Of a stretch of 64,000 bases of DNA, positions 9,785 to 17,968 are shown in pieces. Numbering within the stretch: the stretch's first letter is position 1; each line of letters begins with the position of its first letter. The notes under the pieces are model-generated. The model saw nothing but the letters and a program-made list of their open reading frames with translations, was not told the DNA's origin and ran no database searches. Source of the stretch: Brooklawnia sp963780175 (GTDB lineage Bacteria > Actinomycetota > Actinomycetes > Propionibacteriales > Propionibacteriaceae); the NCBI GenBank assembly GCA_963780175.1, contig CAWAAT010000001.1:868001-932000 (forward strand). The letters are read 5' to 3'. Position numbers and translations under genes: made by a program.

Positions 9785-11367
9785 TCCCCGCCCTCCGTCT
9801 GCCTGGCGATGTCGGCCCACTGTTGACGAACCACCTCGACGTCATCGAACTCGACTGTCCGATCGGCCAACTGCTGGGTGCGCTCGTGACCCTTGCCCAG
9901 GATCGCGACCGCATCGCTCGGGCTTGCCAGCCGCAGGGCCAGACCGATGGCCGTCCGTCGCTCACCCCCGTCGATCAGTTGCACCGTGGCGAGCCGGCTG
10001 CCCGGCTGCGCCGCGTCGAGCACCGCCCGCGCGCCGCCCATGACCCTGGCCCTGATCGAGGCCGGATCCTCCGAGCGCGGATTGTCGTCGGTGACAACTA
10101 CGACATCCGCACCCTCGGCAGCAGCCCGTCCCATGGGTTCGCGCTTGTCAGGGTCCCGGTCACCGCCAGCTCCCAGCACAGCGATCACGCGAGTTCGTCG
10201 AGTCGGCCCTGGCGGGTTGAGCGCATTCAGAGCGGACGCGATCGCCTGCGGAGTGTGCGCGAAATCGACGTACACCCGGGGTGAGCCCCCGCCCAGGTCG
10301 ACGGGTTGCATGCGTCCGGGGATGACGGCCCGGGCCAGTCCCGGCAAGGCCGCGGACATGTCCAGACCGGACTGGTCAATCATCGCGAGTGCGGTCGCAC
10401 CGTTGCGGACGTTGTAGTCACCCGGCAGACACACACTCGCGGTCAGCTCGCCGCCCGGATGAGCGAGGGTGAACTCCGAACCCGAACCCGAGGCCGCCCA
10501 ACTCGTCACCCGGTAGTCGCAATCCGCTCCGAAGCCGACCGTCACCATCGGAAGCCCGAGCGAGATGGCTTGGACGACCAGTCTGCGACCGGCCTCGTCG
10601 TCCCCGTTGACCACGGCCCGGCGAGCGTACCCGGGGGTGAACAGTCGGGCCTTGGCCGCGAAGTACTCGGCCATCGTGTGGTGAAACTCCAGGTGGTCTC
10701 GTCCGAGGTTGGTGAAGCCGACCACGTCGAAGGTGATGCCGGCCACCCGTTGCAGGGCCAGGGCGTGCGAACTGACCTCCATGGCCATGGTGTCCGCGCC
10801 CTTGCTGAGCATCTGCGCGAGGAGGGCCTGCAGGTCGGGCGCCTCTGGGGTGGTGATGGTGCTGCGTTCCACCTGAATGGGCTGGCCACCCAGCAGGAAG
10901 CCCAACGTCCCGATGCTGCCGACCACGCGTCCAGCCCCTTCAAGGGCTGCGGCCAGCATCAGCACGGTGGTCGACTTGCCGTTGGTGCCCGTCACCCCGA
11001 AGCTGGTCATCGACTGGGCGGGATCACCGAACATTCGGCAGGACGCCCAGGCCATCGCCGTGCGGGGGTCGTCGCTGACCGCCAGAGGAAGCCGCGTCCC
11101 AGCGGCCAGCCGACGTCCTTCGGGATCGGTGAGCATCGCGACCGCCCCTGCCGCCTCGGCAGCTGAGGCGAAGCCGGCACCGTGCTGGCTGGCCCCTGGT
11201 AGCCCCACATACAGGTCGCCGGGCTTCACCCTGCGCGAGTCGAGTACTACACCCTCGATGAGGGGATCGTTCGAGGGGAGACTGACTGGCAGTCCGGCAA
11301 GCAGCGAGGACAACCGGTGGGACCGTGGGTGCTGCCCGGCCACTCCCGCACCGTGGCACCTGCTCAC
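9781..11367 (-). CDS. murE: UDP-MurNAc-dipeptide--diaminopimelate ligase MurE
   Basis: MurE adds the third stem-peptide residue. The ATP loop GVTGTNGKSTTVLM and the C-terminal DDNPRSEDP are visible; in this family the DNPR signature marks ligases that add diaminopimelate rather than lysine, so this organism should have DAP-type peptidoglycan. Whether meso- or LL-DAP cannot be told from the motif. The product is 528 residues and starts at a GTG overlapping the ftsI TGA (GTGA). The first ~20 residues before the conserved RLSSLLAG are variable. Confidence 0.96.
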   Translation of the reverse strand: MSRCHGAGVAGQHPRSHRLSSLLAGLPVSLPSNDPLIEGVVLDSRRVKPGDLYVGLPGASQHGAGFASAAEAAGAVAMLTDPEGRRLAAGTRLPLAVSDDPRTAMAWASCRMFGDPAQSMTSFGVTGTNGKSTTVLMLAAALEGAGRVVGSIGTLGFLLGGQPIQVERSTITTPEAPDLQALLAQMLSKGADTMAMEVSSHALALQRVAGITFDVVGFTNLGRDHLEFHHTMAEYFAAKARLFTPGYARRAVVNGDDEAGRRLVVQAISLGLPMVTVGFGADCDYRVTSWAASGSGSEFTLAHPGGELTASVCLPGDYNVRNGATALAMIDQSGLDMSAALPGLARAVIPGRMQPVDLGGGSPRVYVDFAHTPQAIASALNALNPPGPTRRTRVIAVLGAGGDRDPDKREPMGRAAAEGADVVVVTDDNPRSEDPASIRARVMGGARAVLDAAQPGSRLATVQLIDGGERRTAIGLALRLASPSDAVAILGKGHERTQQLADRTVEFDDVEVVRQQWADIARQTEGGE

Positions 11368-13268
11368 GGCTGGTAGCTGAGCGGGTCGGTGAACTCGGGG
11401 ACGTGCGTGGATGGCGCGATGCCGTAGCGCGGCAAAGCCTGCATCATCAACTCTCGGGCGGACGGGAAGGCCACCACGCCACCGTAGTACCCGTTGGACG
11501 GTTCGTCGATCACCACGTACACAAGTATCTGCGGGTTCTCGGCCGGTGCCACGGCGACGTACGAGCCGGTGTAGCCCCCGTCGTAGTTGCCGTACTTGCC
11601 GATCTTCTGCGCGGTTCCGGACTTGCCCGCCATGCGATACCCCGGGATGGTCTTGGAGTCCAGGGTCGTCATCTCAGGGCTGGCCACGCTGGCCTCCATC
11701 ATGTTGACCACCGCGGCCGAAGCCTCCGCGCTGATGACCCTGCGAGGTTCTGAGCGCGCGAAACCGACCACGTCGCCCGCGGTGGTCGTCGCCGAGGAGA
11801 TGATCGTGGGCTGGTGGTACACCCCGCCATTCACCACGCTGGCAACGGCGGCGGCCTGCTGGAGTGCCGTCACCGACAGGCCCTGGCCGAACGCGATCTG
11901 GTCGCGGGTGTAGTCGGCCATATCGGCCCCTGGCAGAACACCCATCGCCCCCTCGGGCTCACCGGGCAGTTCGATCCCGGTGGCGCTGCCGAGTCCGAAG
12001 GAGGCCAGGTAGTTCGACATGGTGGCCTTGTCCATCAGGCGTGCCAACGCGACGGTGCCGATGTTGGACGACTGGGCCACCACGCCACGGGCCGTCAGGA
12101 ACAAGGTGCCGTGTCCCCACGCGTCGTTGACGTATCCGCTGCCCGAGGCTATTCGTTCGGGGACCTCGACCGGAGTGTCAGCGGTGATCAGGCCCGCGTC
12201 GAGCAGAGCCGCTACGGTGAGCACCTTCTGCACCGATCCCGGCTCATAGGCGTCGGTGATGGCACGGTTGCCGAGGTCGTCCGCATTCGCCACACCAGGA
12301 TTATTGGAGTCGAAGGTGGGCACCGTGGCCATCGCGAGCACCTCGCCGGTCTGCACGGCCATCACAATCGCAGTGCCGCTCACGGCCCCCGCCTTGTCAA
12401 CCGCATTGGCCAGTTCGGTCTGCGCCATCCACTGCATCTCGGCGTCGATGGTGAGTTGGTAGGTGGTCCCGTTGACCGGCTCCACGAGCGTGGTGTCGCC
12501 CAGGGGGATGGGCCCGTAACTGGACGACTGATAGGTCCGTTTGCCGTCGATACCGCTGAGTTGGGCATTCTGGCCGTATTCGAGGCCGGCGGCTCCCTCG
12601 TCCTCGAAGTTGACGAAGCCGAGGACGTTGGAGGCCAGGGTCCCGTTGGGGTAGTAGCGCACCGGATCGGATACCGGGTAGATGCCGTACCACCCGCCGG
12701 CCTTCAACTCGGCGGCCATCTCCTGGTAAAGGGCAGCCGAGACCTTGCGCTTGATCAACTCGTACTGGTTGGGGCCGTTGTCGGCGCGCCGCGTGTTGGT
12801 CAACCGTGGCAGGTAGTCATCGGCGCCGCCACCGAGATAGCGCGCCAGGATCTCGGCGATGGCCGCGGGCGCCTGCTTGGCCTTGGCCGTCTGCTCAGCG
12901 CTCATGTGTTCCGGGTCGTATCCGTTCGACGAGATGGACCATGGATCGGCGATCACCTGGAAGGCGGGCTGGGTCTCGGCCAGTACCTGAGCGTTGCGAT
13001 CCAGGATGATCCCTCGATCGGCCTTCAACACCTGGGAACGGGTCAACTGCTCGGCCGCCGCCTGGGCGTTGGCTGAGGCATCGATGCCTTGCAGCAGCAG
13101 GGCGCGTCCCGAAGCGAGGCTGATGGTGAAGGCCATCAGGACGAAGAAGACCGTGATCCGGTGATCGGTGGAGCCGATCGGCAGACTGCCTGGCCGCCGG
13201 CGCCTGCCATGCCGAGCCCTGCCAGCCGAGGACGCCGAGGTCCGTTGAGTTCTTCGCTGGCCACTCAT
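11364..13268 (-). CDS. ftsI: septal transpeptidase FtsI (class B PBP)
   Basis: FtsI cross-links septal peptidoglycan as the partner of FtsW. After a basic cytoplasmic segment (residues 1-35) comes one membrane helix (about 37-57), then the PBP dimerisation domain and the transpeptidase domain with active-site motifs SVQK (in EPGSVQKVL), SSN (in AQSSNIGT) and KSG (in MAGKSGTAQK). ATG 13268 overlaps the ftsL stop (ATGA); the open frame continues upstream to 13598, but that part is a shadow of ftsL. Length 634 residues is normal for actinobacteria. No extra PASTA domain is seen. Confidence 0.96.
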   Translation of the reverse strand: MSGQRRTQRTSASSAGRARHGRRRRPGSLPIGSTDHRITVFFVLMAFTISLASGRALLLQGIDASANAQAAAEQLTRSQVLKADRGIILDRNAQVLAETQPAFQVIADPWSISSNGYDPEHMSAEQTAKAKQAPAAIAEILARYLGGGADDYLPRLTNTRRADNGPNQYELIKRKVSAALYQEMAAELKAGGWYGIYPVSDPVRYYPNGTLASNVLGFVNFEDEGAAGLEYGQNAQLSGIDGKRTYQSSSYGPIPLGDTTLVEPVNGTTYQLTIDAEMQWMAQTELANAVDKAGAVSGTAIVMAVQTGEVLAMATVPTFDSNNPGVANADDLGNRAITDAYEPGSVQKVLTVAALLDAGLITADTPVEVPERIASGSGYVNDAWGHGTLFLTARGVVAQSSNIGTVALARLMDKATMSNYLASFGLGSATGIELPGEPEGAMGVLPGADMADYTRDQIAFGQGLSVTALQQAAAVASVVNGGVYHQPTIISSATTTAGDVVGFARSEPRRVISAEASAAVVNMMEASVASPEMTTLDSKTIPGYRMAGKSGTAQKIGKYGNYDGGYTGSYVAVAPAENPQILVYVVIDEPSNGYYGGVVAFPSARELMMQALPRYGIAPSTHVPEFTDPLSYQP

Positions 13269-13885
13269 GGCGCCACGCTGGCCTGCTGCTCGGGCTGTGC
13301 CTGAGTCCCGGTCTGGGCGGAAGTGCCGCCAGGGGCATCTGCGGCAGCCGACGCTGCCGCATCCTCGGCCTCCAGACGGGCCGCCTGCGCCGCGGCTTGT
13401 TCTGCGGCGGCCCTGGCGGCTTGCTCCGAGGCGGCCTTGGCTGCTTGCTCGGCGGCCGCCCTGGCTGCGGCTACCGCCCGGGGGGGCGCCATCCCTGCCA
13501 GTTCGTCCCCGGACACCGGCACGGGAACGCCAACCACCTGACCCGAGGGCATCTGGATGAACGCCGGATGGGGGTTGGGGCGCATGCCCACCTCCCACGC
13601 CCGCTCCGCCAACTTCTGGCTGGAGCGCAAGTCCTGCACCTGGGCCACCAGGGCAGCCTCCTGATGGCGCAGATCGGCCTCCCGGGTCTGCAGTGCGCTC
13701 AACTCAGACGACTTGGTCTGGATGGTCGTCGACAGCACGAGCACGCCGGTCATGCCCACGCCGAGCAGCACCGCGATGATCAGGACGAAGGGCAGTTGGG
13801 CAATCTGACGGGGCTTGTTGGGGACCGCCCGCAGAGGGGTGGATCGATACTCCGGGGCACCGACCGGTGCCGGCAGCGCGCTCAT
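13265..13885 (-). CDS. ftsL: FtsL-like septum protein with Ala-rich tail
   Basis: This 206-residue single-pass protein occupies the ftsL position between rsmH and ftsI. It has a basic N-terminus, a membrane helix (about residues 33-52, FVLIIAVLLGVGMTGVLVL), and a coiled coil (TIQTKSSELSALQTREADLRH), the architecture of FtsL, which recruits FtsQ and activates FtsWI. The last ~75 residues are an unusual low-complexity stretch of Ala/Glu/Gln/Arg ending in Thr/Gln-rich sequence, predicted outside the membrane. It overlaps both neighbours by four bases. Assignment rests on position and topology, since FtsL sequences diverge strongly. Confidence 0.85.
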   Translation of the reverse strand: MSALPAPVGAPEYRSTPLRAVPNKPRQIAQLPFVLIIAVLLGVGMTGVLVLSTTIQTKSSELSALQTREADLRHQEAALVAQVQDLRSSQKLAERAWEVGMRPNPHPAFIQMPSGQVVGVPVPVSGDELAGMAPPRAVAAARAAAEQAAKAASEQAARAAAEQAAAQAARLEAEDAAASAAADAPGGTSAQTGTQAQPEQQASVAP

Positions 13886-14928
13886 CGGTGCCGCTCCAGG
13901 GCGACAACGTGGCCGGCCCGAATGCGTTGGACGGCCCTCAACCGGGCTGAAGCAGCGCGCGGATTGGCAGCGACTTCTGTGGGGTCCGCCTTCTCGGCGC
14001 CTCTTGTCAACAGCGCGAACCTGGCGAGCAGGGGCTCGGGAACCACCGGCATGCAGGCCGGAGCTGCGTCGCTGGCGGCGGCGGCGAAGCTCTGTTTCAC
14101 CATGCGGTCCTCCAGGGAGTGATAAGCCAGCACCGCGAATCGCCCACCGAGCGCCAGTCGCTCCAGGGCAGCGGGCAGCAGCCCGGCGAGTGCGTCAAGT
14201 TCGCCATTGACCTCGATGCGCAGGGCCTGGAAGGTTCGCTTCGCGGGGTGCCCGCCGCTGTAGCGCACCGCGGCCGGCAGCGCACCCGAGATCACCTCGA
14301 CCAGCCGCGCGGAGGAGGTGAACGGCTCCGTCTCACGTCCGGCGACGACGGCCCGGGCGATCCGCTCAGCGTGTGGTTCCTCACCGTAGCGGCGCAGTAT
14401 CTGGACAAGTTCGGACTTGCTCGCGCTGTTCAGCACGTCCGCCGCCGACCTGGATGCGCGAGCGTCCATCCGCATGTCGAGTGGAGCGTCGGTGGCGTAG
14501 GCGAAGCCACGCTCACGCCGATCGATCTGCAGGCTGGACAGACCCAGATCTGCCAGCACAGCGTGCACCTGATGGATACCGAGGTCCTCCAGCACATCGT
14601 CCAACTCGTCGAAGCGGGCCTGGACGAGTGTGACGCGCTCACCGAACGGGGCCAGGACTCCTGCCGCGATGGCGAGCGCGTCGGCGTCCCGGTCGATGCC
14701 GACCAGCCTCGCCGACGGGTTGGCGGCCAGCACGGCACTTGCGTGCCCGGCCATCCCGAGGGTGACGTCCACATGCACCGCTCCGGCGACGGACAGCGCA
14801 CCCGAGAGCAACTCGACGATACGATCGCGCAGCACCGGGGTGTGCACCACCTCGCCGCGTTGCCCGGTGGCCAACGCGGGGCTGATGGGGTCACCGATCG
14901 AGGCGGCGGCCTGCGTGCTCTCGTCCAT
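13882..14928 (-). CDS. rsmH: 16S rRNA (cytosine-1402-N4)-methyltransferase RsmH (MraW)
   Basis: RsmH methylates N4 of C1402 in the 16S rRNA decoding centre. The 348-residue protein starts with the family block HTPVLRDRIVELL, followed by the SAM loop VDVTLGMAGHASAVL (usually GxGGHS, here MAGHA), LVGIDRDADAL, LADLGLSSLQID, KRTFQALRIEVNGEL and YHSLEDRMVK. ATG 14928 has GGGAGGGG at a good distance. It is separated from mraZ by a 184-nt structured gap and overlaps ftsL (ATGA). Confidence 0.96.
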   Translation of the reverse strand: MDESTQAAASIGDPISPALATGQRGEVVHTPVLRDRIVELLSGALSVAGAVHVDVTLGMAGHASAVLAANPSARLVGIDRDADALAIAAGVLAPFGERVTLVQARFDELDDVLEDLGIHQVHAVLADLGLSSLQIDRRERGFAYATDAPLDMRMDARASRSAADVLNSASKSELVQILRRYGEEPHAERIARAVVAGRETEPFTSSARLVEVISGALPAAVRYSGGHPAKRTFQALRIEVNGELDALAGLLPAALERLALGGRFAVLAYHSLEDRMVKQSFAAAASDAAPACMPVVPEPLLARFALLTRGAEKADPTEVAANPRAASARLRAVQRIRAGHVVALERHR

Positions 14929-14959
14929 CGTGTCCCCTCCCGAGACAACCCCTCATGCC

Positions 14960-15060
14960 TTCTGGTTCCAATCCGGACCCGGGACCTGGGTCCCGTGAGC
15001 CGAAGGCCACCTGGCACCGGGGAAGGTGCGCCAGGGGGCTGAGGGCCCGGATTGAAGCCG
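14960..15060 (-). ncRNA. candidate mraW-type cis-regulatory RNA between mraZ and rsmH
   Basis: On the minus strand the mraZ-rsmH gap folds into a branched structure. A 12-bp outer stem pairs 15043-15054 with 14969-14980 (one G-U pair), extended by partly paired flanks. It encloses two hairpins: 15011-15034 (CTGGC..CACC with GGTG..GCCAG) and 14981-14994 (GGGAC with GTCCC). A further 6-bp hairpin, GCTCGG/CCGAGC, lies just after the mraZ stop. An 'mraW RNA motif' upstream of mraW genes in actinobacteria has been described from comparative genomics; position and three-way-junction shape suggest this is a member. I could not check it against a covariance model. Confidence 0.55.
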
Positions 15061-15112
15061 GACGGCACAGCGGTGGTCGGTTACTGCTCGGCACCGAGCG
15101 AAGGTGGCCCGA

Positions 15113-15541
15113 TCACAGGATCGGGAAGATCTCCTCGTTCAGTTCGGCGAAGGCCGCCTCCTGCGCCGTGGAGTAGTCCTCCCATGCCTGCGGGTTCCAG
15201 ATCTCCAACCGATCGATGGCTCCGACCACGACGATGTCCTTGTCGAGCCCCGCGTAGCTGCGCAGCACCCCAGGAATGGTGATCCGTCCCTGTTTGTCAG
15301 GCACTTCGTCGCTGGCCGACGAGGCCAACATGCGCTGGAAATCACGCACCTGGCGGATCGTCGTAGGCGCGGACGCCATCTGCTCGGTCTTCTTGACGAA
15401 CGTGGCGATCGGGTAGACGGCCAGGCAGCGGTCCTGCCCCCTGGTCACGACCAGCCCCTCGCCCAGTTCGTCCCGGAACTTCGCAGGCAGGAAGAACCGG
15501 CCCTTGTCGTCGAGTCTGGGCGTGTGGGTACCGAAGAACAC
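15113..15541 (-). CDS. mraZ: transcriptional regulator MraZ
   Basis: MraZ is the AbrB-fold repressor at the head of dcw clusters. The N-terminal block FFGTHTPRLDDKGRFFLPAKF and the second-half repeat DEVPDKQGRITIPGVLR are diagnostic of its two SpoVT/AbrB-like domains. The open frame begins upstream, but GTG 15541 gives the family N-terminus (M-FFGTHTPR) and has a GGGGGG ribosome site eight bases before it; GTG 15547 is the alternative. The product is about 142 residues. Four 10-bp-spaced repeats lie just upstream and are its probable operator. Confidence 0.93.
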   Translation of the reverse strand: MFFGTHTPRLDDKGRFFLPAKFRDELGEGLVVTRGQDRCLAVYPIATFVKKTEQMASAPTTIRQVRDFQRMLASSASDEVPDKQGRITIPGVLRSYAGLDKDIVVVGAIDRLEIWNPQAWEDYSTAQEAAFAELNEEIFPIL

Positions 15542-15578
15542 TGGCACCACCCCCCTGCTCCACGACACGAACCTGCTT

Positions 15579-15614
15579 CTCCACGTGGCTCCACTTTACT
15601 CCACTTCACTCCAC
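15579..15614 (-). promoter_or_regulatory. MraZ operator: four GTGGAG repeats with 10-bp period
   Basis: On the strand of mraZ the hexamer GTGGAG occurs four times at exactly 10-bp intervals (plus-strand CTCCAC at 15579, 15589, 15599, 15609), with a fifth out-of-register copy at 15558 near the ribosome site. MraZ proteins in E. coli and Mycoplasma bind three or four direct repeats of a G-rich 5-7-mer with a 10-bp period upstream of mraZ. A TAAAGT -10 candidate (15598-15593) lies inside the array, so binding would block initiation. Function is inferred from arrangement and position. Confidence 0.75.
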
Positions 15615-15700
15615 CTGGACACCACCGGGCTGGACGAAACGCCAGGAATTCACCCGACCGGCAAGCCTCGGCGGAACGCAGCCCGGATTGCTCGGGTCGG

Positions 15701-15706
15701 TAGGAT
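15701..15706 (+). promoter_or_regulatory. -10 element of the moxR operon
   Basis: TAGGAT matches the actinobacterial TANNNT -10 pattern. Transcription would start near 15713, which makes the ATG at 15705 unusable and favours GTG 15741 as the moxR start. No clear -35 hexamer is seen. Confidence 0.4.
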
Positions 15707-15740
15707 GAACAGGCCAGTCAGCTCAACCGATGGGAACCTC

Positions 15741-16724
15741 GTGTCCGTGGAAACCCCGCGCGTCCTGCCAGCCGAACTCGACGTCGAGCAGGTGCGGCAA
15801 GCCACTGCCGCCATCCACACCGCGATCGCCAGTGTCATCGAGGGCAAGCCCGAGCAGATCGACCTGGCCATCCTGGTACTGCTCGCCGGGGGGCACCTCC
15901 TCATCGAGGACGTCCCCGGCGTCGGAAAGACCATGCTGGCCAAGGCGCTGGGTCGATCGATCGACTGCACGGTGCGACGCATCCAGTTCACCCCCGACCT
16001 GCTGCCGTCCGACATCACCGGGGTCTCCGTATACAACCAGCAGTCCCGCGAGTTCGAGTTCAAGCCGGGCGGGGTCTTCGCCAACATCGTGGTGGGCGAC
16101 GAGATCAACCGCGCCTCCCCCAAGACCCAGTCGGCCCTGCTCGAGGCGATGGAGGAACGCCAGGTGAGCGTGGATGGCACCACCCACAAGCTGTCGACCC
16201 CGTTCATGGTGGTGGCCACCCAGAACCCCATCGAGATGGAGGGCACCTACCCCTTGCCCGAGGCGCAGCGCGACCGCTTCATGGCACGCATCCAGATGGG
16301 TTACCCCACCCGCAGCGCAGAGCTCGAGATGCTGGACGCACACGGCGCTGCCGATCCGCTGGCCGACCTGAGGCCTGTGACCGATGCCGCAACGATCACC
16401 CAGCTGGCCGCCGGCTTGGGGAAGGTACACGTCTCGGCCCCCGTGAAGGAATACATCGTCGACATCGTGGAGGCCACTCGCTCCAGCACCGACCTGCGTC
16501 TGGGCGCCTCGCCGCGGGCCGGCCTGCAACTGCTGAGGGCGGTACGCGTCCGGGCGGCGATGCAGGGACGCGACTACGTCATCCCGGATGACGTGCAGGC
16601 CCTGCTCACCCCCGTGCTCGCCCACCGCGTGCTGCTCACGTCCCAGGCACGCCTGGCCGGACGCAAGGCGGCTGATGTGGTTCTCGCGGCTGCGGGAACG
16701 CTGCGGGTGCCGCGGGGCGACTGA
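15741..16724 (+). CDS. MoxR family AAA+ ATPase
   Basis: MoxR ATPases act as chaperone-like machines, usually with a VWA or DUF58 partner encoded next door. The 327-residue product has Walker A EDVPGVGKTMLA, the helix-2 insert typical of MoxR, Walker B VVGDEINRAS, sensor VVATQNPIEMEG, and the C-terminal lid domain with GASPRAGLQLLRA. GTG 15741 is preceded by GGGAACC and fits the upstream -10 box; ATG 15705 would add 12 residues. DUF58 follows after two bases and a transglutaminase after that, the standard moxR operon. Its substrate is unknown. Confidence 0.9.
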   Translation: MSVETPRVLPAELDVEQVRQATAAIHTAIASVIEGKPEQIDLAILVLLAGGHLLIEDVPGVGKTMLAKALGRSIDCTVRRIQFTPDLLPSDITGVSVYNQQSREFEFKPGGVFANIVVGDEINRASPKTQSALLEAMEERQVSVDGTTHKLSTPFMVVATQNPIEMEGTYPLPEAQRDRFMARIQMGYPTRSAELEMLDAHGAADPLADLRPVTDAATITQLAAGLGKVHVSAPVKEYIVDIVEATRSSTDLRLGASPRAGLQLLRAVRVRAAMQGRDYVIPDDVQALLTPVLAHRVLLTSQARLAGRKAADVVLAAAGTLRVPRGD

Positions 16725-16726
16725 AC

Positions 16727-17968
16727 GTGCAGCTCTGGCGACGCCTGACCCCACGAGGACGCATCGTTGTCCTGGCCGGGCTGCTGCTGGCGACGGCAGG
16801 GGCCCTCTTGTCCCAGCGTGACCTGTTCTGGTTGGGCGCCTTCGCCTGCCTCATCGTCCTCGGGGCTTTGACGCTGGTCTCCTGGCCGATCAAGGGGCTG
16901 CGCCACGAGCGGTCGTTGCGCGTCTCATCGGTCCCGGCTGGCTCGGAGTTTGAGGTGGGTCTGCGGCTTTCCGGCGCGGGCCGCCGAACGCCGCGACTGC
17001 TGCACTTCGAAGACGTGGTACCCCGCGCGATGGGAGTCCGTCCACGTTTCTCGTTGTCAGGCGGTTTGTCGGTGGTCGGCGAGGACATCACCTACCGACT
17101 CGCCGGCAACGAGCGGGGCAGGTTCCGGATCGGTCCTCTGCTGGTGCGCAGCCTCGATCCGTTCGGGTTGGCGCGCAACGACATGGCCTTTGCGAGTTCG
17201 ACCGAGATCGCCGTGACCCCTCGCGTCCACGAGCTCGGCAGGCTGGCCTCGGGCGCGTCCGGGGCCTCGGCCGAGGCGCGCAGCGCGCGCGCCGGCCTCG
17301 TGGGGCAGGACGACGTCCTGGTGCGTGAGTATCGACGAGGTGACGACGTCCGCCGAGTGCACTGGCGATCAACAGCGCGCACCGGCGAACTGATGGTGCG
17401 CAGGGAGGAACAGTCCTGGCAGCCCACCACCCGGCTGCTGCTCGACAATCGCCGGGCCGCGCACGCAGGCACCGGGGCGCACGGCTCCTTCGAATGGGCG
17501 GTTTCCGCGGCAGCGTCGGCCGGCTTGGCCCTGCTCGCCGCTGGTTCGATGCTCGAGTTCGCCGACGCCGACGGACCGAGCCTCAGCCCCGACGCAGAGC
17601 ACAGCATTCGGGGCCAGCAACTGCTTGACGAACTCACCGATGTGCAGTTGACCCGCACCGATTCCCTCTCGGCCGGGCTCGCGGTGGCCGGCGAGGATCA
17701 GACGCAGGGCGCGTCGGTGCTGGCGATCCTGGGACGTCTGGATGACGACGCCCTGGCCCTGCTGGTCGACGCCATGCCACGCACCGGTTCGGCTCACGCG
17801 ATCGTGCTGGACGTCGACAGCTTCGCCGGGTCACGACCCACGGCCCAGCAGCGACAGCGGGCCGGCGTCCTGGCGGAGCGGGGCTGGACGGTCGTGGTCG
17901 CAGGATCCACCACAAGTATCCCGGGCGCCTGGCACGAACTACGCGAGTCAGCCGAGGCGTTGGGATGA
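16727..17968 (+). CDS. DUF58 domain membrane protein
   Basis: The 413-residue product begins with two membrane helices (about residues 10-50), followed by a beta-rich segment and the DUF58 core, recognised by REYRRGDDVRRVHWRSTARTG (about 203-223). DUF58 proteins are VWA-like and are thought to be partners or substrates of the adjacent MoxR ATPase. It starts with GTG two bases after moxR and its stop overlaps the next gene (ATGA), so the three are cotranscribed. The biochemical role is not established for this family. Confidence 0.88.
   Translation: MQLWRRLTPRGRIVVLAGLLLATAGALLSQRDLFWLGAFACLIVLGALTLVSWPIKGLRHERSLRVSSVPAGSEFEVGLRLSGAGRRTPRLLHFEDVVPRAMGVRPRFSLSGGLSVVGEDITYRLAGNERGRFRIGPLLVRSLDPFGLARNDMAFASSTEIAVTPRVHELGRLASGASGASAEARSARAGLVGQDDVLVREYRRGDDVRRVHWRSTARTGELMVRREEQSWQPTTRLLLDNRRAAHAGTGAHGSFEWAVSAAASAGLALLAAGSMLEFADADGPSLSPDAEHSIRGQQLLDELTDVQLTRTDSLSAGLAVAGEDQTQGASVLAILGRLDDDALALLVDAMPRTGSAHAIVLDVDSFAGSRPTAQQRQRAGVLAERGWTVVVAGSTTSIPGAWHELRESAEALG

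Noticed and set aside
11814..13076. A 420-codon plus-strand frame opposite ftsI
   Set aside because: Antisense shadow of ftsI, typical of high-GC DNA; no ribosome site and no family resemblance.
13269..13598. A 110-codon N-terminal extension of FtsI
   Set aside because: It is an out-of-frame reading of ftsL; the ATGA overlap at 13268 gives the proper start before the membrane helix.
15705..15740. ATG 15705 as the moxR start
   Set aside because: It overlaps the probable TAGGAT -10 box and lacks a spaced ribosome site; GTG 15741 fits better, though the choice is not certain.
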